Below, one piece after another: positions 44,033 through 52,344 of a stretch of DNA of 64,000 nucleotides (the stretch's first letter is position 1; each line of letters opens with the position of its first letter). Location of the stretch: contig CAJMST010000003.1 of NCBI GenBank assembly GCA_905216145.1, forward strand, positions 62,001-126,000, given 5' to 3'. This stretch comes from an uncultured bacterium (GTDB lineage: Bacteria > Actinomycetota > Coriobacteriia > Coriobacteriales > Coriobacteriaceae). A program made the position numbers and the translations under genes. A model generated the notes under the pieces. It saw only the letters and a list, made by a program, of their open reading frames with translations. It did no database searches and was not told where the DNA came from.

Positions 44033-44977
44033 GTGGCGTTCAACCATAAGCACCTGATCGACATTACCGAGTACTCCGAAGAGGACATCAAGCTCATCCT
44101 CGAGACCGCCAAGGCGTTCTCCGAGGTTAACGAGCGTGCGATCAAGAAGGTCCCCACGCTCAAGGGCAAGACCATCGTCAACATGTTCAACGAGCCCTCG
44201 ACGCGCACCCGTAGCTCCTTCGAGCTCGCCGAGAAGCGTCTTTCGGCCGACAGCCTCAACTTTGGCGGCTCCTCGACCTCCACGGTCAAGGGCGAGAGCC
44301 TCGTCGATACCGTCGAGACCCTCAACGCCTATAAGATCGACTGCATCGTTGTGCGCGACAAGCACGCCGGCGCTCCCTACATCGTCACGCAGAACTCGCC
44401 CGCGAGCGTCATCTGCGCCGGTGACGGCAAGCACAACCACCCCACGCAGGCCCTGCTCGACCTGTACACCATCTGGGAGCACAAGGGTGACTTCCACGGT
44501 CTGAAGGTCGCCGTCGTCGGCGATATCGCGCACTCCCGCGTCTGCGGCTCGCTGATCCCCGCCCTTAAGATCATGGGCTGCGAGACCTACGCCGTCGCCC
44601 CCGGCACGCTGCTGCCGCCGGCGCCCGAGGTCCTGGGCTGCGACCACGTGACGAGCGACCTCGATTCCGTCCTGCCCGAGCTGGACGTCGTCTACATGCT
44701 GCGCGTGCAGCAGGAGCGCCTCGAGGGTGCCCCGTTCCCCACGATTCGCGAGTACCACAAGCTCTTCGGCCTGACCAAGGACCGCGAGAAGCTCATGAAG
44801 CCCGACGCGATCATCTGCCACCCGGGCCCCATCAACCGCGGTGTCGAGTTCGACTCCTATATGGCCGACCACCCGCAACGCTCCGTCATCCTGGAGCAGG
44901 TCTACGCCGGTATCTGCGTGCGTATGGCTATCCTGTATCTGCTGCTTGGAGGTGCCGATAATGGCCTTGCTTCTTAA
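44033..44977 (+). CDS. pyrB: Aspartate carbamoyltransferase catalytic subunit
   Basis: Joins carbamoyl phosphate and aspartate, the first committed step of pyrimidine synthesis. The carbamoyl-phosphate motif FNEPSTRTRSSFE and later HPTQALLDLYT and HPGPINRGVE are visible. I chose GTG 44033, seven bases after a near-perfect GGAGGTGA; the in-frame GTG at 44021 lies inside that SD. 314 residues. There is no pyrI, so it is probably an unregulated trimer. Confidence 0.96.
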   Translation: MAFNHKHLIDITEYSEEDIKLILETAKAFSEVNERAIKKVPTLKGKTIVNMFNEPSTRTRSSFELAEKRLSADSLNFGGSSTSTVKGESLVDTVETLNAYKIDCIVVRDKHAGAPYIVTQNSPASVICAGDGKHNHPTQALLDLYTIWEHKGDFHGLKVAVVGDIAHSRVCGSLIPALKIMGCETYAVAPGTLLPPAPEVLGCDHVTSDLDSVLPELDVVYMLRVQQERLEGAPFPTIREYHKLFGLTKDREKLMKPDAIICHPGPINRGVEFDSYMADHPQRSVILEQVYAGICVRMAILYLLLGGADNGLAS

Positions 44978-46250
44978 GAATGCCCACGTCGTCGACCCGT
45001 CCGTCGAGCTTGACGGTGTCGTTGACGTCCTGATTGACGGCGACAAGATCGCCGAGGTCGGCGAGAATCTCGCCGTCGAGGGAGCCGAGGTCCGCGATCT
45101 TTCCGGCAAGTACCTCGTCCCTGGCCTGGTGGATATGCACGTTCACCTTCGCGAGCCCGGCTACGAGGTCAAAGAGGACATCGAGAGCGGCACCCGCGCA
45201 GCTGCCAAGGGCGGCTTTACCGGCGTGTGCGCCATGCCCAACACCGATCCCGTCACCGATAACGGCACCGTCGTGGAGTTCGTCAAGTCCCGTGCTGCCG
45301 AGGTCGGTCACTGCCGCGTCTATCCGTCGGGCGCCATGACCCGCGGTCTTAAGGGCGAGGCCATGTCCGAGATGGGCGATATGGTCGCCCACGGCGCCGT
45401 CGCCTTCACCGACGACGGTCGCGGCGTGCAGGGCGCGGGCATGCTCCGTCGTTGCATGGACTACGGCAAGATGTTCGGCAAGGTCTTTATGAGCCACTGC
45501 CAGGACGAGGATCTGGTCGGCCACGGCCAGATCAACGAGGGCAAGGTCTCGACCCGTCTGGCTCTCGAGGGTTGGCCGGCTGCCGGCGAGGAGCTCCAGA
45601 TCGCCCGCGACATCGAGATCGCCAAGCTGACTGGTGCCAAGCTGCACATCCAGCACATCTCCACCGCCCATGGTCTGGAGATCGTGCGTGCCGGTAAGGC
45701 CGCTGGCGTTCAGGTTACCTGCGAGGCCACCCCGCACCACATGTTCCTGACCGAGAACGACCTGGACGAGACCTACAACACTTCGCTCAAGGTCAACCCG
45801 CCGCTGCGTACCGAGGAGGATGCCGAGGCCATTCGTCAGGGCGTCATCGACGGCACCGTCGACGTTATCGTCACCGATCACGCTCCCCACACCCCGTGGG
45901 AGAAGGCCCGCGAGTTCGAGCTTGCGCCCTTTGGCATGATCGGCCTCGAGACCTCGCTGTCGCTCGTACTCACCGAGCTGGTCAACACGGGCAAGATGAG
46001 CATGGGCCGTATGGTCGAGCTCATGGCCATCAAGCCGCGTGAGATCCTGGGCCTCGACCAGGTTCAGGTCAAGGCGGGCTCCGTTGCCGACCTGACCGTG
46101 TTCGACGCGTCCGCCACCTGGACGGTTGGCGAGGACGGTTACGAGTCGCGCGCCGAGAACTCCGGTTTTGCCGGCCGCACGCTCACCGGTCGTGCCACCG
46201 ATGTGTTTGTCGGCGGTAAGCAGACGCTTGCCGACGGCTGCATCTGCTAG
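44961..46250 (+). CDS. pyrC: Dihydroorotase (class I)
   Basis: Zinc amidohydrolase closing the dihydroorotate ring. Metal ligands: His in VDMHVHLREPG, His in IQHISTAHG and Asp in VIVTDHAPHT. ATG 44961 follows GGAGGTG and overlaps the pyrB end by 17 bases; the same frame is open upstream inside pyrB but is not coding there. 429 residues, typical of class I. A hairpin separates it from pyrK. Confidence 0.96.
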   Translation: MALLLKNAHVVDPSVELDGVVDVLIDGDKIAEVGENLAVEGAEVRDLSGKYLVPGLVDMHVHLREPGYEVKEDIESGTRAAAKGGFTGVCAMPNTDPVTDNGTVVEFVKSRAAEVGHCRVYPSGAMTRGLKGEAMSEMGDMVAHGAVAFTDDGRGVQGAGMLRRCMDYGKMFGKVFMSHCQDEDLVGHGQINEGKVSTRLALEGWPAAGEELQIARDIEIAKLTGAKLHIQHISTAHGLEIVRAGKAAGVQVTCEATPHHMFLTENDLDETYNTSLKVNPPLRTEEDAEAIRQGVIDGTVDVIVTDHAPHTPWEKAREFELAPFGMIGLETSLSLVLTELVNTGKMSMGRMVELMAIKPREILGLDQVQVKAGSVADLTVFDASATWTVGEDGYESRAENSGFAGRTLTGRATDVFVGGKQTLADGCIC

Positions 46251-46270
46251 CATAGCCTTATCGCTTTTGT

Positions 46271-46300
46271 GCGCGGCGCCCTTGCGGTGCCGCGCTTTCT
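46271..46300 (+). terminator. Hairpin between pyrC and pyrK, possible partial terminator
   Basis: GCGCGGCGCC pairs with GGTGCCGCGC around CTTGC and is followed by TTTCTGTTCGTTTT. The T-run is interrupted, so partial termination or RNA processing inside the operon is more likely than a full stop. Confidence 0.55.
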
Positions 46301-46342
46301 GTTCGTTTTGACCATGCAACCGCATGGGGGATTGGAGCGTCT

Positions 46343-47134
46343 ATGCCCACACCTTCCACTGCACGCATGCACGACTTCGAGGTCGTCTCGAACCAGGAGA
46401 TCGCCGATGGCATCTTCTCGCTCGTCATCTCGGCCCCCAAGCTTGCAAGTGCGCTCAAGCCCGGTCAGTTTGTGAACATCGCCGTACCCGGCGATGCGTC
46501 CTCGCTGCTTCGCGTGCCCCTGAGCTACTACCGCGTCGACGCCAAGGCCGGCACCGTCGAGCTGTGGTACGCCGTCGTGGGCGACGATACCCGTCGTTTG
46601 TCCCAGATGGGCCCTGGCTCCACCTCTAACCTGCTGGGCCCCGGTGGCCGTGGCTGGATGGTACCCGAGGGCACCAGGAAGGCCCTGCTCGTCGCCGGTG
46701 GCATCGGCGTTCCGCCTGTGCTGTGTCTTGCCGGTATGCTTGCCGAGCAGGGCGTGGATGTTGACGTGTGCCTGGGCTTTGGCACCGCTTCCAAGGCCGT
46801 GGGTGTCGATGAGTTCCGCGCGCTGGGCGCCACGGTCAACGTTTGCACCGACGACGGCTCGCTCGGCTCGCACGGTTTTTGCACCGATCCTGCCGCCGAG
46901 CTGCTCGGCGAGGGCGGCTACGACTACGTCGCCAGCTGCGGCCCCGCTGTCATGATGAAGAAAGTCGCCGCCGCTGCCGCCGAGGCCGGTGCGTACTGCG
47001 AGGTGTCGCTTGAGCGCATGATGAGCTGTGGCTTTGGCGCCTGCAACACCTGCAATGTCGAGACGGTCGACGGTATGAAGGGCGCTTGCATGTGCGGCCC
47101 CGTGTTCGATGCTTCCAAGGTGGTGGTCTTCTAG
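46343..47134 (+). CDS. pyrK: Dihydroorotate dehydrogenase electron-transfer subunit
   Basis: FAD and 2Fe-2S subunit that passes electrons from dihydroorotate, via PyrD, to NAD. FAD-binding region RVPLSYYRVD, nucleotide-binding GGIGVPPVL, and C-terminal cluster ligands in SCGFGACNTCNV and GACMCGP. 263 residues. Its presence defines the class 1B, NAD-linked enzyme and suits an anaerobe. The TAG stop overlaps the pyrD GTG. Confidence 0.94.
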   Translation: MPTPSTARMHDFEVVSNQEIADGIFSLVISAPKLASALKPGQFVNIAVPGDASSLLRVPLSYYRVDAKAGTVELWYAVVGDDTRRLSQMGPGSTSNLLGPGGRGWMVPEGTRKALLVAGGIGVPPVLCLAGMLAEQGVDVDVCLGFGTASKAVGVDEFRALGATVNVCTDDGSLGSHGFCTDPAAELLGEGGYDYVASCGPAVMMKKVAAAAAEAGAYCEVSLERMMSCGFGACNTCNVETVDGMKGACMCGPVFDASKVVVF

Positions 47135-48057
47135 TGGGTACCGTGAACATGGCCGTCGATTTCGGCGGCGTCAAGATGCAAAACCCCATCAACACCGCAG
47201 CCGGTACCTTTGGCTACGGCTGGCAGTTCCAGAACTTCTTTGATGTTTCCCAACTGGGCGCCATCACCACCAAGGGTTGCGCAGCCGAGCCCTGGCCCGG
47301 TAACCCCGCGCCCCGCATGGCCGAGATCCCCGGCGGTATGATCAACTCCGTGGGCCTTCAGAACCCCGGCGTGGCCGCCTTTGCTCGCGAGTCCGGTCCG
47401 TGGCTCGAGCAGCTCTCCAAGGACGGCTGCCAGGTCATCTGTCAGGTTGCCGGCCACTCCGTTGACGAGTTTGTCCGCGCACTCGAGATGTATGTCGAGC
47501 TGTGCCCCTGGGCTGCCGGCTACGAGATCAACGTGAGCTGCCCCAATATCGCCGCCGGCGGTGCCGCCATGGGCTCCACGCCCGAGGGCGCCTCTTCCGT
47601 TATGGCTGCCTGCCGCAAGGTGACCGATAAGCCGCTGTTCGTGAAGATGGCGCCGGTCAACGTCGCCGAGATCGCCAAGGCCCTCGAGGCTGCCGGCGCC
47701 GACGGCCTTTCGGTCATCAACTCCATTCAGGGCATGGCCATCGACGTCCATACCCGCAAGTCCCGCGTGGCCAAGCCCAAGGGCGGCCTTTCGGGCCCGC
47801 TGTGCCACCACATCGCCGTGCGCATGGTCTGGGAGGTTGCCCAGGCCGTCGATATCCCCATCAACGGTGTCGGCGGTGTCATGACCGGCGAAGATGCGGC
47901 CGAGTTTATCCTGGCCGGTGCCACCTGCGTGTCGGTCGGCATGGCCAACTTCGTCGATCCGTGCGCTTCGCTCAAGATCGCGCATGAGCTCGAGGCCTGG
48001 GCCGAGTCCCAGGGCGTAAAGGACATCAACGAGCTGGTAGGTGCTTTCGAATGCTAG
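47134..48057 (+). CDS. pyrD: Dihydroorotate dehydrogenase B catalytic subunit
   Basis: FMN-containing TIM-barrel enzyme oxidising dihydroorotate to orotate. NPINTAAGTFGYG, the region INVSCPNIAAGGAAMG (with the catalytic Cys) and NGVGGVMTGEDAAEFILAGA are family blocks. Three in-frame starts are possible: GTG 47134 (overlapping the pyrK stop, AAGGTGGT eight bases upstream), GTG 47143 and ATG 47149. I give the first; a 302-residue protein from the ATG is equally plausible. Overlaps pyrF by 7 bases. Confidence 0.94.
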   Translation: MGTVNMAVDFGGVKMQNPINTAAGTFGYGWQFQNFFDVSQLGAITTKGCAAEPWPGNPAPRMAEIPGGMINSVGLQNPGVAAFARESGPWLEQLSKDGCQVICQVAGHSVDEFVRALEMYVELCPWAAGYEINVSCPNIAAGGAAMGSTPEGASSVMAACRKVTDKPLFVKMAPVNVAEIAKALEAAGADGLSVINSIQGMAIDVHTRKSRVAKPKGGLSGPLCHHIAVRMVWEVAQAVDIPINGVGGVMTGEDAAEFILAGATCVSVGMANFVDPCASLKIAHELEAWAESQGVKDINELVGAFEC

Positions 48058-48767
48058 AGACCGATGCCCGCGACCGCGTAATCGTCGCCCTCGACTGCGA
48101 TCGTGAACGTTCGCTCGAGCTCGCCCACGAGCTTTCGGGCCATGCCGCCTGGCTCAAGGTTGGCATGACGCTCTATTACGCTGAGGGCCCCGAGATCGTC
48201 AAGACCTTTAAGGACCTGGGCTTTAAGGTCTTCCTTGACCTTAAGTTCCATGATATTCCGCATCAGGTTCGCGGTGCCGCCCGTTCGGCCTCGCTTGCCG
48301 GTGCCGACCTGCTCTCGGTTCACGGCTTGGGTTCGGGCGCCATGCTCGCTGCCTGCCGCGAGGGTGCCGAGGAGGCGCGCGAGGACCGCGCCAAGCTCGT
48401 CGCCATCACCGTGCTCACGAGCATGAATCAGGATGCCTTGAGCGAGATCGGCGTCGAGTCGCCCGTGGCCGAGGAGGCCGCCCGCCTGGCAAAGCTCGCT
48501 CAGGCCAACGGCATCGATGGCATCGTGTGCTCGCCGATGGAGGCTCACGACATGCGTGAGCTGCTGGGCCCTGATGCCCTGATCGTGACTCCGGGTGTGC
48601 GTCCGGTGGGTGCCGCCTTAGGTGACCAGTCCCGCGTGGCGACGCCTTCCCAGGCTATCGAGCGTGGCGCAAGCCACATTGTGGTGGGCCGTCCCATCAC
48701 CGGTGCCGACGATCCGGTTGCCGCCTTTGACGCCATCGTCGCTGAGCTGGTCGAAAACGTCGCGTAA
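48051..48767 (+). CDS. pyrF: Orotidine 5'-phosphate decarboxylase
   Basis: Last step to UMP. The catalytic Lys-Asp pair is in FLDLKFHDIPHQV; VTPGVRP and the phosphate-binding VVGRPITGADDP are also seen. 238 residues, group 1 type. The ATG lies inside the pyrD end. pyrE, carA, carB and pyrP are not in this operon and must be elsewhere if present. Confidence 0.96.
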   Translation: MLETDARDRVIVALDCDRERSLELAHELSGHAAWLKVGMTLYYAEGPEIVKTFKDLGFKVFLDLKFHDIPHQVRGAARSASLAGADLLSVHGLGSGAMLAACREGAEEAREDRAKLVAITVLTSMNQDALSEIGVESPVAEEAARLAKLAQANGIDGIVCSPMEAHDMRELLGPDALIVTPGVRPVGAALGDQSRVATPSQAIERGASHIVVGRPITGADDPVAAFDAIVAELVENVA

Positions 48768-48812
48768 AAGATTCCCCTAAGTCACCACTTTTGGGTCTCA
48801 TTAGCACAAAAT

Positions 48813-48870
48813 AGCCCCTGTGCCTGCGTAATCTTTCCCATCCTTTGTGTGGAATCACAGGTCAGGGGCT
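48813..48870 (+). other. Long-loop stem after pyrF
   Basis: AGCCCCTG-TG-CCTG pairs with CAGG-T-CAGGGGCT across a 31-base loop. No T-run follows. It could be an mRNA 3' end structure or a small RNA element. It lies in the 239-base gap between pyrF and mihF, upstream of the mihF promoters. Confidence 0.45.
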
Positions 48871-48889
48871 TAACTTTGGGCGCAGTATA

Positions 48890-48918
48890 TTGCACTTTTT
48901 GCGGGTATCGTCTAACCT
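48890..48918 (+). promoter_or_regulatory. Upstream promoter candidate for mihF
   Basis: TTGCAC at 48890-48895, a 17-base spacer and TAACCT at 48913-48918. Confidence 0.5.
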
Positions 48919-48933
48919 ATGGAGCCGCGATTG

Positions 48934-48965
48934 GGCATTTTGTACGTTCTACGTGCTAAAATGCC
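48934..48965 (+). promoter_or_regulatory. Extended -10 promoter of mihF inside an inverted repeat
   Basis: TGCTAAAAT at 48954-48962 is an extended -10, with TTGGGC at 48931-48936 as a distant -35. The arms GGCATTTT (48934-48941) and AAAATGCC (48958-48965) form a perfect 8-base inverted repeat with 16 bases between, spanning the promoter. It may be an operator, possibly for autoregulation. Confidence 0.5.
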
Positions 48966-49006
48966 AATTATTGAATCAGATATAACCCAACTATTTGGAG
49001 GTACGA

Positions 49007-49315
49007 ATGGCACTCCCTCAGCTTACCGATGAGCAGCGCAAGCAGGCTCTTGAGAAGGCTGCTGCCGCACGTCACGCCCGCGCTGAGCTTCGCGAGCAGA
49101 TCAAGAAGGGCGAGAAGTCCCTCGAGTCCGTGCTCAACTCCGATGACCCCATCGCTTCCCGCATGAAGGTTTCCACCCTCATCGAGTCTCTTCCTGGTTA
49201 TGGCAAGGCCAAGGCCGCCAAGATCATGGAGGAGCTCGGTATCTCCGCTACCCGTCGCGTCCAGGGCCTCGGCGTCCGTCAGCGCGAGCAGCTCCTCGAG
49301 CAGCTGACCAAATAA
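49007..49315 (+). CDS. mihF: Integration host factor, actinobacterial type (mIHF)
   Basis: Small DNA-bending nucleoid protein unrelated to the HU-like IHF of proteobacteria. Residues ALPQLTDEQRKQALEKAAAA at the N terminus and the helix-two-turn-helix region LPGYGKAKAAKIMEELGI with TRRVQGLGVRQREQLL match the family closely. ATG 49007 follows GGAGG by five bases; the in-frame TTG at 48995 lies upstream of that SD. 102 residues. The order mihF-gmk-rpoZ is conserved in Actinobacteria, the strongest single taxonomic clue in the window. Confidence 0.95.
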   Translation: MALPQLTDEQRKQALEKAAAARHARAELREQIKKGEKSLESVLNSDDPIASRMKVSTLIESLPGYGKAKAAKIMEELGISATRRVQGLGVRQREQLLEQLTK

Positions 49316-49885
49316 GTGAGCGCTCAGGATTCCAAGCTCTTTGTGATTTCTGGACCGTCAGGCGCAGGCAAGGGTACGCTCGTCACTCGTGTGCGCGAGC
49401 GCCGCTCGAACCTGGGCCTGACGGTTTCGGCTACCACGCGAGCACCACGCAAAGGTGAGGCCGACGGCGTCAACTACTTTTTTCTGACGCGCGAGGAGTT
49501 CGACCGCCGCGTGGCAAACGGTGAGTTTGTTGAGTGGGCCGAGGTCCACGGTAACTGCTACGGCACATTGGTGAGCGAGGTTCAGTCCAAGCTCGCCTCT
49601 GGTTCGTCTCTCATCTTGGAGATCGATGTCCAGGGTGCCCTGCAGGTCAAGGAGCGTTTCCCCGAGGCCGTGCTGATCTTTATCAAGCCACCTTCGCTCG
49701 AGGTGCTTCGCGAGCGTCTAGTCGGTCGCGGTACCGAGACGCCCGAGACGATTGAGCTGCGTATGGCAAACGCCGCCGATGAGCTTGCCCTTGCCGACCG
49801 CTACGACGAAGTCGTGGTAAATGACGATCTCGACCGCGCGACCGATGAGCTCGTTCGCGTTCTCGATATGCATGAAAGGATCTGA
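49316..49885 (+). CDS. gmk: Guanylate kinase
   Basis: Phosphorylates GMP to GDP. P-loop SGPSGAGKGTL, GMP-binding TTRAPRKGEADGVNYFF and EWAEVHGNCYGT. The start is GTG 49316, directly after the mihF stop, so translation is probably coupled. 189 residues. Confidence 0.97.
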   Translation: MSAQDSKLFVISGPSGAGKGTLVTRVRERRSNLGLTVSATTRAPRKGEADGVNYFFLTREEFDRRVANGEFVEWAEVHGNCYGTLVSEVQSKLASGSSLILEIDVQGALQVKERFPEAVLIFIKPPSLEVLRERLVGRGTETPETIELRMANAADELALADRYDEVVVNDDLDRATDELVRVLDMHERI

Positions 49886-49890
49886 GGTCC

Positions 49891-50172
49891 GTGTCCGTTG
49901 TAAAGCCTTGCATTGACGATCTTCTGGAGAAGACCGATCACAACCGCTTCCTGCTCGCTTCGCTTGCCTCCAAGCGCGCCTGCGACATCAATAGCATGCT
50001 GCGTGGCCAGCACAACCGCGTGCTTGCCGTCCAGGATGTCGATGACATCACCATCGGGCTTTCCGGTGCCGACACCATCTCGATGGCTATGGACGAGATT
50101 GTCGACGGCGACATCTCTTACGACGAGGCCCGTTACGAGAAGGCGCTCGGCCACAAGGTTGCTGAAGCCTAA
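49891..50172 (+). CDS. rpoZ: RNA polymerase omega subunit
   Basis: Assembly and stability subunit of RNA polymerase; in many bacteria it helps form the ppGpp site. CIDDLLEKTDHNRFLLASLA and SKRACDINSML fit the family's conserved region. The start is GTG 49891, five bases after gmk; thiI follows with no gap. 93 residues. Confidence 0.93.
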   Translation: MSVVKPCIDDLLEKTDHNRFLLASLASKRACDINSMLRGQHNRVLAVQDVDDITIGLSGADTISMAMDEIVDGDISYDEARYEKALGHKVAEA

Positions 50173-51417
50173 ATGGCGGCTCGCGTCTGCCTGGTCCACT
50201 ATCACGAGGTTGGACTTAAGGGTAAGAACCGCGCACATTTTGAGCATATCCTCATGGATAACATCAAGGCGGCCTTGGCCGCCTTTTCCGTGAATGCCGT
50301 GTCTCGAATTTCCGGTTATATCCTCGTGACCTTTAACGAGCATCAGGCCGACGAGGCGGCTCGTGTCATTCGCACCGTTCCCGGCGTTGCTCGCGTGTCT
50401 TTGGCGTATCACACCAATCGCGACCCTCAGGAGTACTGTGCCGCCGCCGTGAAGGCGCTGCGTGAGTTTGGCCCCTTCGATTCGTTTAAGGTGCACGCCA
50501 AGCGCTCCAATACCGACTACGAGCTCACCTCGATTGATATCAATCGACAGGTTGGCGAGGTGCTGTGCGAGGCGTTCCCCGATAAAAAGGTTCAAATGCA
50601 CGATCCCGACGCGATGGTTCACGTGCTGGTTGTTCAGGGTAGCGTTTATGTGTACGCGCGCTCCGAGCGCGGTGTGGGCGGTCTGCCGGTGGGCTCTGCC
50701 GGTAAGGTCGTGACCCTGCTGTCATCGGGTATCGACTCGCCGGTGGCGACCTGGATGCTCGCGCGACGCGGAGCCGTGTGCGTGCCGGTGCATTTTTCCG
50801 GTCGTCCGCAGACGCCAGATACCAGCGAGTATCTAGTGCAGGACATCATTCGCGCCCTTGAGCCGGGTGTCCAGATCGGCCGTCTGTATGTTGTGCCGTT
50901 TGGCGACTGCCAGCGCGAGATTTCGGTGACCTGTCCCAGCAACCTGCGCGTGATCATGTATCGCCGCATTATGTATTCGGTTGCCGAGCGCATTGCACAC
51001 ATCGAGGGCGCCAAGGCTATCGTGACGGGCGAATCGCTTGGGCAGGTTGCCTCCCAAACGCTTGAGAACATCATGGCCGTCAACGAGGCCGTGAAGATCC
51101 CCGTGTTCCGCCCTCTCATCGGTTCGGACAAGCAGGAGATCATCGCGCGCGCCGAGGAGATCGGTACGTTTGATATCTCGACTGAGGCCGCTCCCGACTG
51201 CTGCACGCTGTTTATGCCGCGCCGTCCCGAGACGCACGCTAAACTCGATGCCGTGCATGAGGCCTGGGAGTTGTTCGATCACGAGGAGATGATTGAGCGC
51301 CTGCTCAAGCAGACCGAGTACATCGACTTCGAGAGCAACACGTATAAGGCCCCTAAGACCTTAAAACGCAAACATTCGGAGCTTGCTCCGCGTGAGATTT
51401 ACCAAGATCACGAGTAA
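50173..51417 (+). CDS. thiI: tRNA 4-thiouridine synthetase ThiI
   Basis: Adenylates U8 of tRNA for sulfur transfer and also supplies sulfur for thiamine. N-terminal ferredoxin-like and THUMP regions are followed by the PP-loop LLSSGIDSPVATWMLARRG. At 414 residues it lacks the C-terminal rhodanese domain of the E. coli enzyme, like the Bacillus form, so a partner must deliver sulfur. It starts directly at the rpoZ stop. Confidence 0.95.
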   Translation: MAARVCLVHYHEVGLKGKNRAHFEHILMDNIKAALAAFSVNAVSRISGYILVTFNEHQADEAARVIRTVPGVARVSLAYHTNRDPQEYCAAAVKALREFGPFDSFKVHAKRSNTDYELTSIDINRQVGEVLCEAFPDKKVQMHDPDAMVHVLVVQGSVYVYARSERGVGGLPVGSAGKVVTLLSSGIDSPVATWMLARRGAVCVPVHFSGRPQTPDTSEYLVQDIIRALEPGVQIGRLYVVPFGDCQREISVTCPSNLRVIMYRRIMYSVAERIAHIEGAKAIVTGESLGQVASQTLENIMAVNEAVKIPVFRPLIGSDKQEIIARAEEIGTFDISTEAAPDCCTLFMPRRPETHAKLDAVHEAWELFDHEEMIERLLKQTEYIDFESNTYKAPKTLKRKHSELAPREIYQDHE

Positions 51418-51427
51418 TGTTGTGCAT

Positions 51428-51460
51428 AGACCGACGATGCGCCTGCATCGTCGGTCTTTT
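51428..51460 (+). terminator. Terminator after thiI
   Basis: AGACCGACGATGC and its perfect complement around GCCT, running into TTTT. Confidence 0.9.
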
Positions 51461-51535
51461 GCTATCTGGGCATTTTGCGGCTAAGTGTTCATTTGCTGAC
51501 GTGTGCCTGAATAAATGGACAGATTTGTGCAAGGT

Positions 51536-51575
51536 TTTGGTCGGTTTTTGGTTTGACCGCTAAAACCGGTTTTGG
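51536..51575. promoter_or_regulatory. Candidate competence-linked element, copy 2 (upstream of comEA-comEC)
   Basis: TTTGGTCGGTTTTTGGTTTG at 51536-51555 matches the yraN-upstream copy at 23079-23098 in 18 of 20 bases and ends 75 bases before the comEA ATG, against 71 there. A perfect 12-base palindrome AAAACCGGTTTT (51562-51573) and a further GGTTTTGG (51568-51575) follow. TTGGTC at 51537 and TAAAAC at 51561 could be a promoter with an 18-base spacer. Confidence 0.6.
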
Positions 51576-51630
51576 AGCGTGGCTGTTGCAGGGCTCCTTT
51601 CCTGACACGATGGTGTTGGGAGGTTTTGCT

Positions 51631-52344
51631 ATGGCGCAGCGCGAACAACACGAACGGGTCAAACGGATGGACCGCTTGGCGGACAAGCTGCTCGGTCATA
51701 AGGCAGTGGTGATGGCGATACTGGTCGTCATTGCGATGGCGAGCGGCTTGGCGATGGCGAACCTTGGCGGCGGTGCCGGCGGTGTGTCGTTTGAGCGCAC
51801 TGACGGTACGGGCTCGTTGATGGAGCCGGGATCCGGTGATGCCTCGAGCGGAAAGACATCCGAAGGTTCTTCGACTAAGGCTTCTGCCGCGGCAGAGGTC
51901 TATGTCGATGTCGATGGCGCCGTTGTGTCGCCCGGTGTATATCGCCTCAAGGACGGCGCGCGGGTGGCTCAGGCGATTGATGCCGCCGGCGGGCTGGCGC
52001 CCGAGGCAGACGTTACGGGGCTCAATCGGGCATCTAAGGTCACTGATGGACAAAAAATCCACGTTCCAACGGTAGGGGAGCAGCAGGCGTCCATTGCGGA
52101 AGCCGGTGTTGATGGTGGGGCTTCCGCATCATTGGGCGTGAGTGGCGCAACGGGCCTAGTCAACATCAATACGGCAAGCGCGGCAGAGCTGCAGACGCTC
52201 TCGGGCATCGGTCCCTCCATGGCCCAGTCGATTATCGATGAGCGGACAAAGAACGGTGCTTTTGCCTCGGTTGACGATCTGATGCGTGTGTCGGGAATCG
52301 GCGAGAAGAAGCTTGCCAAAATCAAAGATTCCATCTGCGTATGA
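51631..52344 (+). CDS. comEA: Competence protein ComEA (DNA receptor)
   Basis: Membrane-anchored double-stranded DNA receptor for natural transformation. One N-terminal membrane helix (about 24-44), a low-complexity Gly/Ser/Thr linker, an SLBB domain (VYVDVDGAVVSPGVYRL), and a C-terminal tandem helix-hairpin-helix (LVNINTASAAELQTLSGIG). 237 residues from ATG 51631, eight bases after GGGAGG; the frame is open from 51553 without an SD. comEC overlaps by ATGA. Confidence 0.94.
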   Translation: MAQREQHERVKRMDRLADKLLGHKAVVMAILVVIAMASGLAMANLGGGAGGVSFERTDGTGSLMEPGSGDASSGKTSEGSSTKASAAAEVYVDVDGAVVSPGVYRLKDGARVAQAIDAAGGLAPEADVTGLNRASKVTDGQKIHVPTVGEQQASIAEAGVDGGASASLGVSGATGLVNINTASAAELQTLSGIGPSMAQSIIDERTKNGAFASVDDLMRVSGIGEKKLAKIKDSICV

